DNA of 64,000 bases from Halomonas sp. ALS9 (GTDB taxonomy: Bacteria > Pseudomonadota > Gammaproteobacteria > Pseudomonadales > Halomonadaceae): the NCBI RefSeq assembly GCF_001651035.1, contig NZ_LXRG01000233.1, positions 124,001 through 188,000 on the forward strand, read 5' to 3'. Positions within the stretch are counted from its first letter, which is position 1; each line of letters opens with the position of its first letter. The notes beneath the pieces are model-generated. The model made no database searches and was not told the origin of the DNA. It saw only the letters and a program-made list of their open reading frames with translations. Position numbers and translations under genes: made by a program. Positions 47,641 to 55,611 of the stretch are shown here, piece by piece.

Positions 47641-47765
47641 TATCCTCCCGGGCTTTTGTCCCGCCGTGTAACCTTCTGCCTTAGCATTAGGTCGATTGCT
47701 CTCGGACCAGCCACAGCCATCAGGGGTAATACGTTGATGGTGTCGGAACCCTAGCGATCTATTGG
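47641..47765 (-). promoter_or_regulatory. Guanidine-I riboswitch (ykkC aptamer)
   Basis: On the minus strand, the three conserved blocks of the ykkC aptamer appear in order: CTAGGGTTCCG (from 47754), CTGGTCCGAGAGC (in the middle) and ACACGGCGGGACAAAAGCCC followed by GGGAGGA (47669-47645). Guanidine-I aptamers bind guanidinium and usually switch on guanidine export or degradation genes. The aptamer lies 56 bases before the start of the binding-protein gene; the short expression region contains no obvious T-run terminator, so control may act at translation or through RNA structure near GGAGG. Confidence 0.95.
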
Positions 47766-47824
47766 AAACTAAATTGTCTGGCAGCGTTAGCTACCGATAC
47801 CCCGTTTGTTACGCTTAGATACAG

Positions 47825-47840
47825 AGCAAAATCGTGGCCG
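47825..47840 (-). promoter_or_regulatory. Sigma-54-like promoter of the guanidine operon
   Basis: Minus-strand CGGCCACGATTTTGCT has GG and GC exactly 10 bases apart and TTGCT at the -12 element, as in sigma-54 promoters (consensus TGGCAC-N5-TTGCA/T); -24 matches only GG-C. A start about 12 bases downstream would lie some 60 bases before the aptamer. Confidence 0.45.
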
Positions 47841-47870
47841 ATTCAACCTAAATCTTTCCATTTCAGTTAA

Positions 47871-47890
47871 TTACAGTGCAGGCACTGTAA
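47871..47890. promoter_or_regulatory. 20-bp palindrome upstream of the guanidine operon
   Basis: TTACAGTGC-AG-GCACTGTAA is perfect except for the central two bases. No T-run follows on either strand, so it looks like a dimer-binding site, not a terminator. It lies between the sigma-54-like promoter and the NtrC-like site. The rest of the gap 47586-47976 holds the riboswitch and these sites; I see no gene in it. Confidence 0.5.
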
Positions 47891-47917
47891 GAACAGTTAA
47901 GGCACTGATTTTCTGTA

Positions 47918-47934
47918 TGCATTTTAATGGTGCG
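47918..47934. promoter_or_regulatory. NtrC-like enhancer site
   Basis: TGCATTTTAATGGTGCG fits the NtrC pattern TGCACC-N5-GGTGCA at 9 of 12 defined positions. It lies about 90 bases behind the sigma-54-like promoter, where NtrC enhancers usually sit. Confidence 0.35.
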
Positions 47935-47976
47935 AAAAAACAGCTTTATGCACTAATTTGTGCCGCTTGGTCAGCG

Positions 47977-49011
47977 TCAAAGTGGCGTTTTACTGCCCTT
48001 ACTAGGAATTTCCCGCACCAGGCGCGGCATCAAGAACCCCGGTAAATGATCGCGCAGTTGAGCAACAAGCTCACGGGCTTCACTATCCGGCACATCAAAA
48101 TGCGCAGCGCCCTGTACGGGGTCGAGTACGTGTAAGTAGTAGGGCAAAATGCCCGCTTCAAATAGCCGTTCCGACAGAGTAGCTAAGGTTGGCACATCGT
48201 CGTTAACATCACGCAGCAGGACGCTCTGGTTGAGTAGCGTCACTCCGGCTTGTTTAAGCCGCGCGCAGGCTTCGACCACTGCTTGGTCAATCTCGTTGGC
48301 GTGGTTGATATGCAGCACCACGACTTTTTGTAAGCGGGTCGACGCTAGCCAGCCAAGGAGGGCGTCGTCAACCCGGTCGGGAATCACCACCGGCAGGCGG
48401 GTATGAATGCGCAGCCGTTTAAGATGCGGGATGCTTTCTAACTGTTCCACCAACCATGCCAACTGGCGATCATTGGCTGCCAGCGGATCGCCGCCGGAGA
48501 GAATCGCCTCGTGAATAGTGGTGTCGCTGCGAAGGTAGTCGAGAGCTTGCTGCCACTGGGCCCTGGAGGGCGAGTTGTCGCTATAGGGAAAATGGCGACG
48601 AAAGCAGTAGCGGCAGTTGATCGCACAGTTAGGGCTGGCGATCAGCAGCACGCGGCCCGCATACTTATGAATCAGCCCTTTAACGGGCTGGTGTTCGGCT
48701 TCTTCAAGTGGGTCGTTGACGTAGCCATGGGGCGTGAGCGCTTCTTCGCCTAACGGAATCACTTGGCGCAGCAGCGGGTCGTTTATGTCGGCATAGGCTA
48801 TTCTGTTGAGATACGCTTCAGGCACACACACTTCAAACAGATCGTGGCCTACTTTGGCGCCTGCCCACCATTCGCGGCTGAGTCCTATACGTTCGCAGAG
48901 GACTTTTGGGTCGCGAATGGCATGGGAAAGCTGCTGTTGCCAATTGGGATGCGCCACTGAGCTGCCTTGGCTTTGCGATTCAGACGCGGCAATAATGATG
49001 TTCTCCTGCAA
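47977..49011 (-). CDS. epmB: EF-P beta-lysylation protein (lysine 2,3-aminomutase-like)
   Basis: 344 residues if started at the TTG at 49011, which has AAGGAG six bases upstream; an ATG at 49059 lacks such a site and would add 16 residues. E. coli EpmB has 342. Radical-SAM enzyme that turns (S)-lysine into (R)-beta-lysine for elongation factor P. Fe-S motif CAINCRYC within SPNCAINCRYCFRRHFPY. Divergent from efp, and with epmA nearby the full EF-P modification set is clustered. Confidence 0.93.
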   Translation of the reverse strand: MQENIIIAASESQSQGSSVAHPNWQQQLSHAIRDPKVLCERIGLSREWWAGAKVGHDLFEVCVPEAYLNRIAYADINDPLLRQVIPLGEEALTPHGYVNDPLEEAEHQPVKGLIHKYAGRVLLIASPNCAINCRYCFRRHFPYSDNSPSRAQWQQALDYLRSDTTIHEAILSGGDPLAANDRQLAWLVEQLESIPHLKRLRIHTRLPVVIPDRVDDALLGWLASTRLQKVVVLHINHANEIDQAVVEACARLKQAGVTLLNQSVLLRDVNDDVPTLATLSERLFEAGILPYYLHVLDPVQGAAHFDVPDSEARELVAQLRDHLPGFLMPRLVREIPSKGSKTPL

Positions 49012-49161
49012 AAAGCACTCCTTCGGGTTATCATGCGCGCACTTATTTAACGACGCCATTTACAACGCTGCTGGCATACAAAACAAGCGGGCTGCGGCAA
49101 AGTAGGGCGTTGCGCACCACCTGTTGAAACAAATAACTGAAATGGATGATTGAGAGGCATT

Positions 49162-49728
49162 ATGGCGAACTATTCTACCAACGAATTCAAGGCTGGTCTG
49201 AAAGTAATGCTCGACGGCGATCCTTGTTCGATCGTTGAGAACGAACTGGTCAAGCCCGGTAAGGGGCAGGCGTTTAACCGCGTTAAACTGCGTAACCTGA
49301 TGACTGGCCGTGTAGGTGAGAAGACTTTCAAATCCGGTGACTCGCTGGAAGGTGCCGACGTCATGGATTTGGAGATGGAGTATCTCTACACCGATGGTGA
49401 TATGTGGCACTTCATGAAGACCGATGGCTCGTTTGAGCAGTATGCGGTAGAGAAAAAAGCGCTAGGCGATTCCGTCAAGTGGCTGAAAGAGCAGGTGCCC
49501 TATATCATTACGCTTTGGAATGATAAGGCTATTTCCGTGACGCCGCCTAACTTCATCGAGCTGGAAGTCGTTGAAACGGATCCTGGTTTGAAAGGCGATA
49601 CGGCCCAAGGCGGTTCTAAGCCTGCGACGCTATCGTCTGGCGCTGTTGTTCGCGTACCGCTGTTTATCAATCAGGGCGAAGTGCTGAAAATTGATACCCG
49701 CAGTGGCGACTACGTCTCCCGCGCTTAA
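49162..49728 (+). CDS. efp: Elongation factor P
   Basis: 188 residues from ATG 49162, the E. coli length. EF-P relieves ribosome stalling at polyproline. Lys34 in [11 protein letters not shown] is the residue that receives beta-lysine, consistent with epmA and epmB beside it. Three beta domains; C-terminal [13 protein letters not shown] is typical. A terminator follows. Confidence 0.98.
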   Translation: MANYSTNEFKAGLKVMLDGDPCSIVENELVKPGKGQAFNRVKLRNLMTGRVGEKTFKSGDSLEGADVMDLEMEYLYTDGDMWHFMKTDGSFEQYAVEKKALGDSVKWLKEQVPYIITLWNDKAISVTPPNFIELEVVETDPGLKGDTAQGGSKPATLSSGAVVRVPLFINQGEVLKIDTRSGDYVSRA

Positions 49729-49755
49729 TCGCTTTTCAGAGCGCTAGTATGTCTT

Positions 49756-49790
49756 AATGGCCACGCACGCATTGTGTGTGGCCATTTTTA
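49756..49790 (+). terminator. Terminator after efp
   Basis: 13-bp stem AATGGCCACGCAC / GTGTGTGGCCATT (one G-T pair) with a 5-base loop and TTTTTA behind it. Confidence 0.85.
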
Positions 49791-49819
49791 AGTGGGAATT
49801 GTGTGTCTAAGGAGTAGTT

Positions 49820-50800
49820 ATGGCCAGTGATTGGCAACCCTCAGCGTCAATTGAAACGCTGCGCGAGCGAGCGCGGTTACTGGCCAAAGTACGCGCTTTT
49901 TTTGCCCAGCGTGATGTGCTGGAAGTCGAGACGCCGGTGCTTGGGCAAGGTGGCAGCACGGATGTCCACTTGGTGTCACTTCACACCTTGGCACGTACGG
50001 ATAAAGGTCAACGCCGTCTCTGGCTACAGACGTCTCCTGAATTCCATATGAAGCGCCTGTTAGCGGCGGGCAGCGGGCCGATCTTTCAGCTTGCGAGAAG
50101 CTTTCGCGACGCTGAAATCGGGGCCCGTCATAATATCGAGTTTACTATGCTGGAGTGGTATCGGCCGCAGTTTACGCTGGAGAAGCTGATTGATGAGACC
50201 GCTACTCTCATTATGTCACTGTTACCCAGGTTTCCCGGTTCGCTGGTGCATTACCGCTACCGGGAGCTATTTCATACCCATTTAGAGGTCGACCCTTTTA
50301 CCACGTCACTGGAAAAACTGCGTTCGCTAGCTGCTAAGCGAGCGCAAATGCCAGACAAGGCTTTGGCCGGTGAAGGCCGCGACACCTGCCTTGACCTGTT
50401 GATGAGCGTGGTGATCGAACCGCAGCTAGGTCAGCATGAGCTCAGCGTGGTGGTTGATTATCCGGCCAGCCAGGCGTCCTTGGCGCGCCGCCATCAAGAT
50501 GCTGAGGGTGAGTGGGTGGCTTCCCGCTTTGAGGTCTATCTGAACGGTATTGAATTGGCTAACGGCTACGATGAGCTAACCGATGCGGCTGAGCAGCGCG
50601 CGCGCTTTGCAGCAGACAACGCTGAGCGCCGTCGTTTGGGCTTACCGGAGGTAGATGTCGATGAACGTCTGCTGGCTGCGCTAGCGCATGGACTGCCTGA
50701 AGGAGCTGGTGTGGCGCTGGGGATAGATCGTTTGATTCAGTTAGCACTTGGCAAAGCACGCCTGGAAGACGTGCTCGCATTCTCAACGCCTAACTGCTAG
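49820..50800 (+). CDS. epmA: EF-P--(R)-beta-lysine ligase
   Basis: 326 residues. A class II lysyl-tRNA synthetase catalytic domain without the anticodon-binding part; it attaches (R)-beta-lysine to EF-P Lys34. Motif 2 FRDAEIGARHNIEFTMLEWY and motif 3 GVALGIDRLIQLALGKARL are clear. Start ATG 49820 has AAGGAG. Its stop is followed by a 15-bp tandem array and convergent psd. Confidence 0.96.
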   Translation: MASDWQPSASIETLRERARLLAKVRAFFAQRDVLEVETPVLGQGGSTDVHLVSLHTLARTDKGQRRLWLQTSPEFHMKRLLAAGSGPIFQLARSFRDAEIGARHNIEFTMLEWYRPQFTLEKLIDETATLIMSLLPRFPGSLVHYRYRELFHTHLEVDPFTTSLEKLRSLAAKRAQMPDKALAGEGRDTCLDLLMSVVIEPQLGQHELSVVVDYPASQASLARRHQDAEGEWVASRFEVYLNGIELANGYDELTDAAEQRARFAADNAERRRLGLPEVDVDERLLAALAHGLPEGAGVALGIDRLIQLALGKARLEDVLAFSTPNC

Positions 50801-50805
50801 AAAAC

Positions 50806-50850
50806 CGTTAATTAGAGACCAGCTAACTAGAGACCAGCTAACTAGAGAGC
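50806..50850 (+). repeat. 15-bp tandem repeat after epmA
   Basis: Three units at 50806, 50821 and 50836 of the form AGCTAACTAGAGACC, five bases after the epmA stop and reaching into the psd 3' end on the other strand. Confidence 0.88.
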
Positions 50851-51675
50851 CGCTAGCGACTCTCCCATGCTGACCATCGTCGCGAGGGGGCGTTCTTCGA
50901 AATTCACCGGCTTGGCGAAGCACATCACCACGGTGGAACCGAGCTTGAAGCGGCCCATCTCGGCGCCTTTTTCTAGCGTGATCGGTTGGCCAAACTGGAT
51001 GCGCTGTGGGTGGCCTGAAAGTGGCGTTACCTGCCCTGACCATACTGTTTCGATAGCGGCGACAATCATGGCACCTACTAATACCATCGCCATTGGGCCT
51101 TGCGGGGTATCAAAGATACATACTAAGCGTTCATTGCGGGCGAAGAGGCCCGGCACATAGTTGGCGGTGGCTTGGTTGACCGAGAACAGCCGTCCGGGAA
51201 CATAGATCATTTCGCGCAGGGTGCCGGTTACCGGCATATGCACCCGGTGGTAGTCTCGTGGTGAGAGGTAAACGGTGGCAAAGCTACCGCCTAAGAACTC
51301 TTCTGCCAGTGCCGTGTCGCCGCCGAGCAGGGTTTGGGCGGAGTAGGTGTGGCCTTTGGCTTGCACCAGTTGGCCGGCCTGTAGGCGCCCGTATTGGGAG
51401 AGCGTGCCGTCGGCGGGGCTTAGGATGCCATCGCCTAGTGGGCGCGCATCTGCTTTTAGTGCGCGGGTGAAGAAGTCATTAAAGGTGGCGTAGGCGGTGG
51501 GGTCAGGTTCCAACGCTTGGCTCATATCGACATCAAAGCGTTTGATAAACGCCTTGATCAGGTTGTTTTTCACCCAGGGGTTATCGCACTGGGCGAACTT
51601 GCCTGTCAGGCGCGAGAGCGCGTGGTGAGGCAGCGGGTATTGGAGTAGCGAAAACGCTTTTTGGGAAAGGGTCAC
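50842..51675 (-). CDS. psd: Phosphatidylserine decarboxylase proenzyme
   Basis: 277 residues from a GTG at 51675, ten bases after the sseA stop. Makes phosphatidylethanolamine in the inner membrane. The self-cleavage site that creates the pyruvoyl group is LGST in [10 protein letters not shown] near the C-terminus; upstream [17 protein letters not shown] is conserved. A longer frame to 51741 overlaps sseA and has no supporting start. The start region lacks a strong ribosome binding site, so coupling with sseA is likely. Confidence 0.94.
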   Translation of the reverse strand: MTLSQKAFSLLQYPLPHHALSRLTGKFAQCDNPWVKNNLIKAFIKRFDVDMSQALEPDPTAYATFNDFFTRALKADARPLGDGILSPADGTLSQYGRLQAGQLVQAKGHTYSAQTLLGGDTALAEEFLGGSFATVYLSPRDYHRVHMPVTGTLREMIYVPGRLFSVNQATANYVPGLFARNERLVCIFDTPQGPMAMVLVGAMIVAAIETVWSGQVTPLSGHPQRIQFGQPITLEKGAEMGRFKLGSTVVMCFAKPVNFEERPLATMVSMGESLAAL

Positions 51676-51685
51676 AATAATATTT

Positions 51686-52528
51686 TCACTTCTCAATCGG
51701 TGTGTCGTCGCGGTTGCCCCATTCACCCCAGGAGCCGGCATAGCCGCGCATATTAAAGCCCAGCGCCTTGCCCACCAACCAGGTAAAGCTGCTGCGGTGG
51801 TGGCTCTGGCAGTGGGTGGCGATTTCCATATCGGGCGTTAGGCCTAGGGCGCCTAGCTCGGTGATCAGCTCGGCATAATCGCGAATGCGCAGCGCGCGTT
51901 GGCGATCCATGGCGTGCAGCCAATCCATGTTGACTGCACCGGGGATGTGGCCCAGGTGCTTGTTGTTACCGCGCATGCCATCGTACTCATCTTTGGAGCG
52001 CGCATCCCAGATCGCAAACTGCTTATCGTCAAGCTTCTCTTTAATCTCTTCAAACGTGATCAGAGTGTCGGGGTTAAGAATCTCCGCTTGGTATTCACTG
52101 GGCGATGGAGCCGTCGGTTCGATGCTCTCTTCAAGGCCTGCATCCCGCCAAGCGTGAATGCCGCCGTTTAAGTAGGAGTAGCGGGTGTGGCCGATCAGAT
52201 CTAGCGTCCACAGTAGCCGTGCCGCCCAGCCGCCGCCTTCGTCATCGTAAGCCACGACGTGGGTGTCGCGGGTCAGGCCTAAGGCACTAAACAGCCTTGA
52301 GAGGACATCCACATCGGGAACGTCGCTGGGGACTGGCCCTTCGCCGCGCATCAAGTAGCGGAAGTCGAGGAATATAGCGCCGGGCACATGGCCCTGACGA
52401 TAGCTGTCGCCGTTGACCGGTACATCGATAATCAGCAGCTGCGGATCATCCAAATGCGCCTGCAGCTGTTCAGGCTCAACGATCAGCGGCAGCAGGTTGG
52501 TTTCCGACGATTGGCGTTCAGTGCTCAT
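51686..52528 (-). CDS. sseA: Sulfurtransferase (rhodanese / 3-mercaptopyruvate type)
   Basis: 280 residues with two rhodanese domains. The C-terminal active loop reads CQSHHRSS at about residue 245, not the CGSGVTA of E. coli SseA nor the CRxGxR of thiosulfate sulfurtransferase, so the sulfur donor is uncertain. The N-terminal domain is inactive-like. Located between rsgA and psd in a minus-strand set, all close together. Confidence 0.85.
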   Translation of the reverse strand: MSTERQSSETNLLPLIVEPEQLQAHLDDPQLLIIDVPVNGDSYRQGHVPGAIFLDFRYLMRGEGPVPSDVPDVDVLSRLFSALGLTRDTHVVAYDDEGGGWAARLLWTLDLIGHTRYSYLNGGIHAWRDAGLEESIEPTAPSPSEYQAEILNPDTLITFEEIKEKLDDKQFAIWDARSKDEYDGMRGNNKHLGHIPGAVNMDWLHAMDRQRALRIRDYAELITELGALGLTPDMEIATHCQSHHRSSFTWLVGKALGFNMRGYAGSWGEWGNRDDTPIEK

Positions 52529-52546
52529 GGCTCACTCCTGTAAATC

Positions 52547-53566
52547 CTAGCTATCCAAACTATCGAGAATGCGCCGATAGCTGGTAAAGCGTGCTGGATG
52601 AATCTTGCCTGCCTCAACCGCTGCAAGTAAAGCGCAGCCGGGCTCATTGCGATGGCGGCAGTCACGAAAACGGCAGTGACCAATATAGTCGTGAAACTCA
52701 ATGAAGCCGTCGGTGACTTCCTGCTCATTGAGGTGAACCAGGCCAAACTCGCGAATACCCGGTGAGTCGATGAGGTCGCCGTCGGCCACCTCGGCACGAC
52801 TCATGGTGTAAAGGCGTGCCGTGGTGGTGGTATGGGTGCCTTTGCGGGAGTCTTCCGAAAGCGCACCGATGCGCAGCGTTTCGTCGGGTAGCAAAAGATC
52901 AATCAGCGATGACTTGCCGACGCCGCTCTGGCCAACAAACACCGACGTACGCCCTTCAAGCTGGCTGCGTAGCTCGTCTAGCCCGTTCTCTGTGGCAGTG
53001 GTGGTACGCACCACGGGATAGCCCAACGCGCGATAGCGTTCAAGTAGCTTACCCAGCTCGCCGCCATCTTCTGGCAGCAGGTCGGTTTTATTGAGCACCA
53101 GCACTGGCGCAATACCGGTAGCTTCGGCAGCCACCAGGTAGCGATCAATAAGGTTGGCGTGGGGCGCGGGTTCCACCGCGAACACGATCAACAACTGGTC
53201 AATATTGGCGGCCACCGGTTTAAGTAAGCCGCGGGCGTCAGGGCGCTTAAGTACGCTGTCGCGCTCCTCCCGGGCGACCACCACGCCGGAGCCTTCTTGC
53301 CCAGCGCGCCAAATTACCCGGTCGCCAGTGACCAGGCCGTCCAAATTGGCGCGTAAGTGGCAGCGCACCGGCTCATTATCGCTGTTGCGCACCTCAAGGG
53401 TACGCCCAAAGTGAGCAACGACACGGCCCGGCTGTTCGGCGCCGTATTCGCCTGCGGCAAGTTTTTCAGCGTCCTGCACATCGCGTTTTTCCGCGCGTTG
53501 GGCACGTTCCGACTGGACTTTATCGACGCGCCACTGCTGCTGGCGACTTAATTTACGTTTGCTCAT
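52547..53566 (-). CDS. rsgA: Ribosome small-subunit biogenesis GTPase
   Basis: 339 residues from ATG 53566. Circularly permuted GTPase: NKTDLL (G4) precedes GQSGVGKSSLI (G1) and DSPGIREFG (G3). N-terminal OB domain and C-terminal zinc knuckle CRFRDCRHRNEPGCAL follow the RsgA layout. Late maturation of the 30S subunit. Divergent from orn, as in many gammaproteobacteria. Confidence 0.96.
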   Translation of the reverse strand: MSKRKLSRQQQWRVDKVQSERAQRAEKRDVQDAEKLAAGEYGAEQPGRVVAHFGRTLEVRNSDNEPVRCHLRANLDGLVTGDRVIWRAGQEGSGVVVAREERDSVLKRPDARGLLKPVAANIDQLLIVFAVEPAPHANLIDRYLVAAEATGIAPVLVLNKTDLLPEDGGELGKLLERYRALGYPVVRTTTATENGLDELRSQLEGRTSVFVGQSGVGKSSLIDLLLPDETLRIGALSEDSRKGTHTTTTARLYTMSRAEVADGDLIDSPGIREFGLVHLNEQEVTDGFIEFHDYIGHCRFRDCRHRNEPGCALLAAVEAGKIHPARFTSYRRILDSLDS

Positions 53567-53723
53567 GACCACCTGATGATCGTTACAATAGCGGTCATTG
53601 TACCTAGCAAAGGTGTCATTGTATTGATCTAGTCGCTACGCTTGCCTGTATAGCTGCTTGACGGACTTATTTAAGGCACACTTACATGATGTTAATCGTA
53701 ATTTAGGCTAAGGAAGAACGCTA

Positions 53724-54329
53724 ATGAGCAACGAAGCGGCGGGTGCGGCGAAAGATCAAATGGCACCACGGGATGATCTGCTGGTGTGGATTGATCTAGA
53801 GATGACCGGTCTGGATCCTAATAAAGAGCGCATTATTGAGGTGGCCACACTGATTACTGATGCGGATTTAAACGTGGTCGCGGAAGGGCCGGTGATCGCG
53901 GTGAAACAGCCCGATAGCCTGCTGGCGCAGATGGATGACTGGAATCAGAAAACCCACGGCGAGTCGGGCTTAGTGGCACGGGTGAAAGCCAGCCAAGTGG
54001 AAACCGCCGAAGCCGAGCAACAAACCCTAGCGTTTCTAAAGCAGTATGCAGTGCCGGGCTCATCACCGATGTGTGGCAACAGTATCCACCAGGATCGCCG
54101 TTTTTTAGAGCGTGAAATGCCTGCGCTGCTGAACTTTTTCCACTACCGCAATCTTGATGTGTCGAGCATAAAAGAGGTGGCCAAACGCTGGAACCCAGGC
54201 GCGCTGGCGGGCTTTAGTAAGCAGAATGTACACTTGGCCATGGACGATATTAAAGAGTCGATTGCTGAACTGGCGCATTACCGGGATACATTTTTGCGCG
54301 TTGATCAGCGCAGCGACGAAGAAGAGTAG
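53724..54329 (+). CDS. orn: Oligoribonuclease
   Basis: 201 residues (E. coli 181; an N-terminal extension of about 18). DEDDh exonuclease that degrades 2-5 nt RNA fragments. [10 protein letters not shown] at about residues 22-31 gives D24 and E26; the other acidic residues and His are in [15 protein letters not shown] and [11 protein letters not shown]. The last codons GAA GAG TAG start a tandem array. Confidence 0.96.
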   Translation: MSNEAAGAAKDQMAPRDDLLVWIDLEMTGLDPNKERIIEVATLITDADLNVVAEGPVIAVKQPDSLLAQMDDWNQKTHGESGLVARVKASQVETAEAEQQTLAFLKQYAVPGSSPMCGNSIHQDRRFLEREMPALLNFFHYRNLDVSSIKEVAKRWNPGALAGFSKQNVHLAMDDIKESIAELAHYRDTFLRVDQRSDEEE

Positions 54330-54385
54330 TTAAGAAGAGTAGTTAAGAAGAGTAGTTCAGAAGAATCGTTAAGAAGAGTGGCTAA
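54321..54385 (+). repeat. 13-bp tandem array starting at the orn stop codon
   Basis: Five 13-bp units at 54321, 54334, 54347, 54360 and 54373, of the form GAAGAGTAGTTAA; the first holds the terminal codons and TAG of orn. Confidence 0.92.
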
Positions 54386-54396
54386 AAGAGTAGCGT

Positions 54397-55488
54397 TTAA
54401 GACGCGTCAGTGGCAATGCACTCACTGCGTTTAAGACGTTGCTCCTCAAGCGCCCAGGCGACGTGTTCGCGCACCAGTTCGCTTGGGTAAGCCCTGCGCG
54501 CCCATAGTGCGGCTTCAACGCTCTGGCTCCAGGGCGCGTTACCCAGGCCAATGGCGATATTGCGCAGCCAGCGCTCATAACCAATGCGGCGGATAGGGCT
54601 GCCGGCGGTCTTATCTAGAAACTCTGCTTCGCCCCAGGTAAATAGGCTTATAAGCGACGTGCGGTCTAGGTCATGGCGCGGCGCAAAATCACCTTCCTGG
54701 GTGATATGGGTAAAGCGAGTGAACGGGCACACAAGCTGGCAATCATCGCAGCCGTAAATACGATTACCCATGGCGCGGCGGTACTCCACCGGAATCGTGC
54801 CGTGCAGTTCAATGGTCAAGTACGAGATGCACTTGCGCGAGTCGATGACTTTGTCGTCCACGATGGCGCCGGTGGGGCAGGCCGTTCGGCAGGCGCTACA
54901 GCTGCCGCAGTGTTCATGCTCAAAGGGTTCATCAACGGGAAGCGGGAGGTCGGTGTATAGTTCGCCCAGAAAGAATAGCGAGCCCGCTTTAGGGTTAAGT
55001 AGCATGGCGTTTTTGCCAAACCAGCCTAGCCCAGCTTTTTGCGCTAGGGCGCGCTCCATGACCGGCGCCGAGTCGACAAACGCGCGGTAGCCGAAGTCGC
55101 CGACTTCTTGCTCAATTTTTTTGGCTAACAGGGCTAACCGTTTGCGTATCAGCTTGTGATAATCGCGCCCTAAAGCGTAGCGCGAAACATAAGCGCGGCT
55201 TGGCTGGCCGAGCACCTTGGTGCTCTCCACCTCAGCGGGCAGGTAATCCATGCGCACGCTGATAATGCGCTGAGTGCCGGGTTCAAGTTCTGCAGGACGG
55301 GTACGCTTAGTGCCGTGCTTGGCCATAAAGCCCATTTCACCGTGATGGCCGTTTTCCAGCCATGCGTCGAGGTAGGCTTCATGAGCGGACAGTTCAGTAT
55401 CGGTGATACCCACCTGCTGAAAGCCCAGCTCGCGCCCCCAGGATTTAATCAGGCCAGCAAGATCGGTAAGCGTGTTTTCTGAAAGCAT
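54397..55488 (-). CDS. queG: Epoxyqueuosine reductase
   Basis: 363 residues. Cobalamin-dependent enzyme that makes queuosine in tRNA from epoxyqueuosine. Two 4Fe-4S cluster motifs: CGSCSACRTACPTGAI and CDDCQLVCPFTRF. N-terminal domain with GFMAKHGTKRTRP and the Asp-rich sequence of QueG. Divergent from the nnr gene, the common arrangement. Confidence 0.95.
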   Translation of the reverse strand: MLSENTLTDLAGLIKSWGRELGFQQVGITDTELSAHEAYLDAWLENGHHGEMGFMAKHGTKRTRPAELEPGTQRIISVRMDYLPAEVESTKVLGQPSRAYVSRYALGRDYHKLIRKRLALLAKKIEQEVGDFGYRAFVDSAPVMERALAQKAGLGWFGKNAMLLNPKAGSLFFLGELYTDLPLPVDEPFEHEHCGSCSACRTACPTGAIVDDKVIDSRKCISYLTIELHGTIPVEYRRAMGNRIYGCDDCQLVCPFTRFTHITQEGDFAPRHDLDRTSLISLFTWGEAEFLDKTAGSPIRRIGYERWLRNIAIGLGNAPWSQSVEAALWARRAYPSELVREHVAWALEEQRLKRSECIATDAS

Positions 55489-55611
55489 GGGCGCCGTTTT
55501 GTCGCGAAAAATGAAAAGCCAAAGGAATTGGACGTTGATACTCAGCGGTTAGACGTTAGCCGCGCTATGCTAACGCATTGGTAGCCATCAAAACATGTGA
55601 AAGGAGCGATC

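Noticed and set aside
47871-47890. Palindrome as terminator of epmB
   Set aside because: The minus-strand sequence after it is not T-rich.
47806-48045. 79-codon plus-strand frame in the guanidine leader region
   Set aside because: No ribosome binding site, crosses the promoter-like elements and overlaps epmB; composition is non-coding.
50842-51741. psd start at 51741
   Set aside because: It would overlap the sseA end by 56 bases and adds residues not typical of the family; GTG 51675 is preferred.
54321-54385. Possible CRISPR-like array after orn
   Set aside because: Units are directly adjacent without spacers and only 13 bp long; a simple tandem array.
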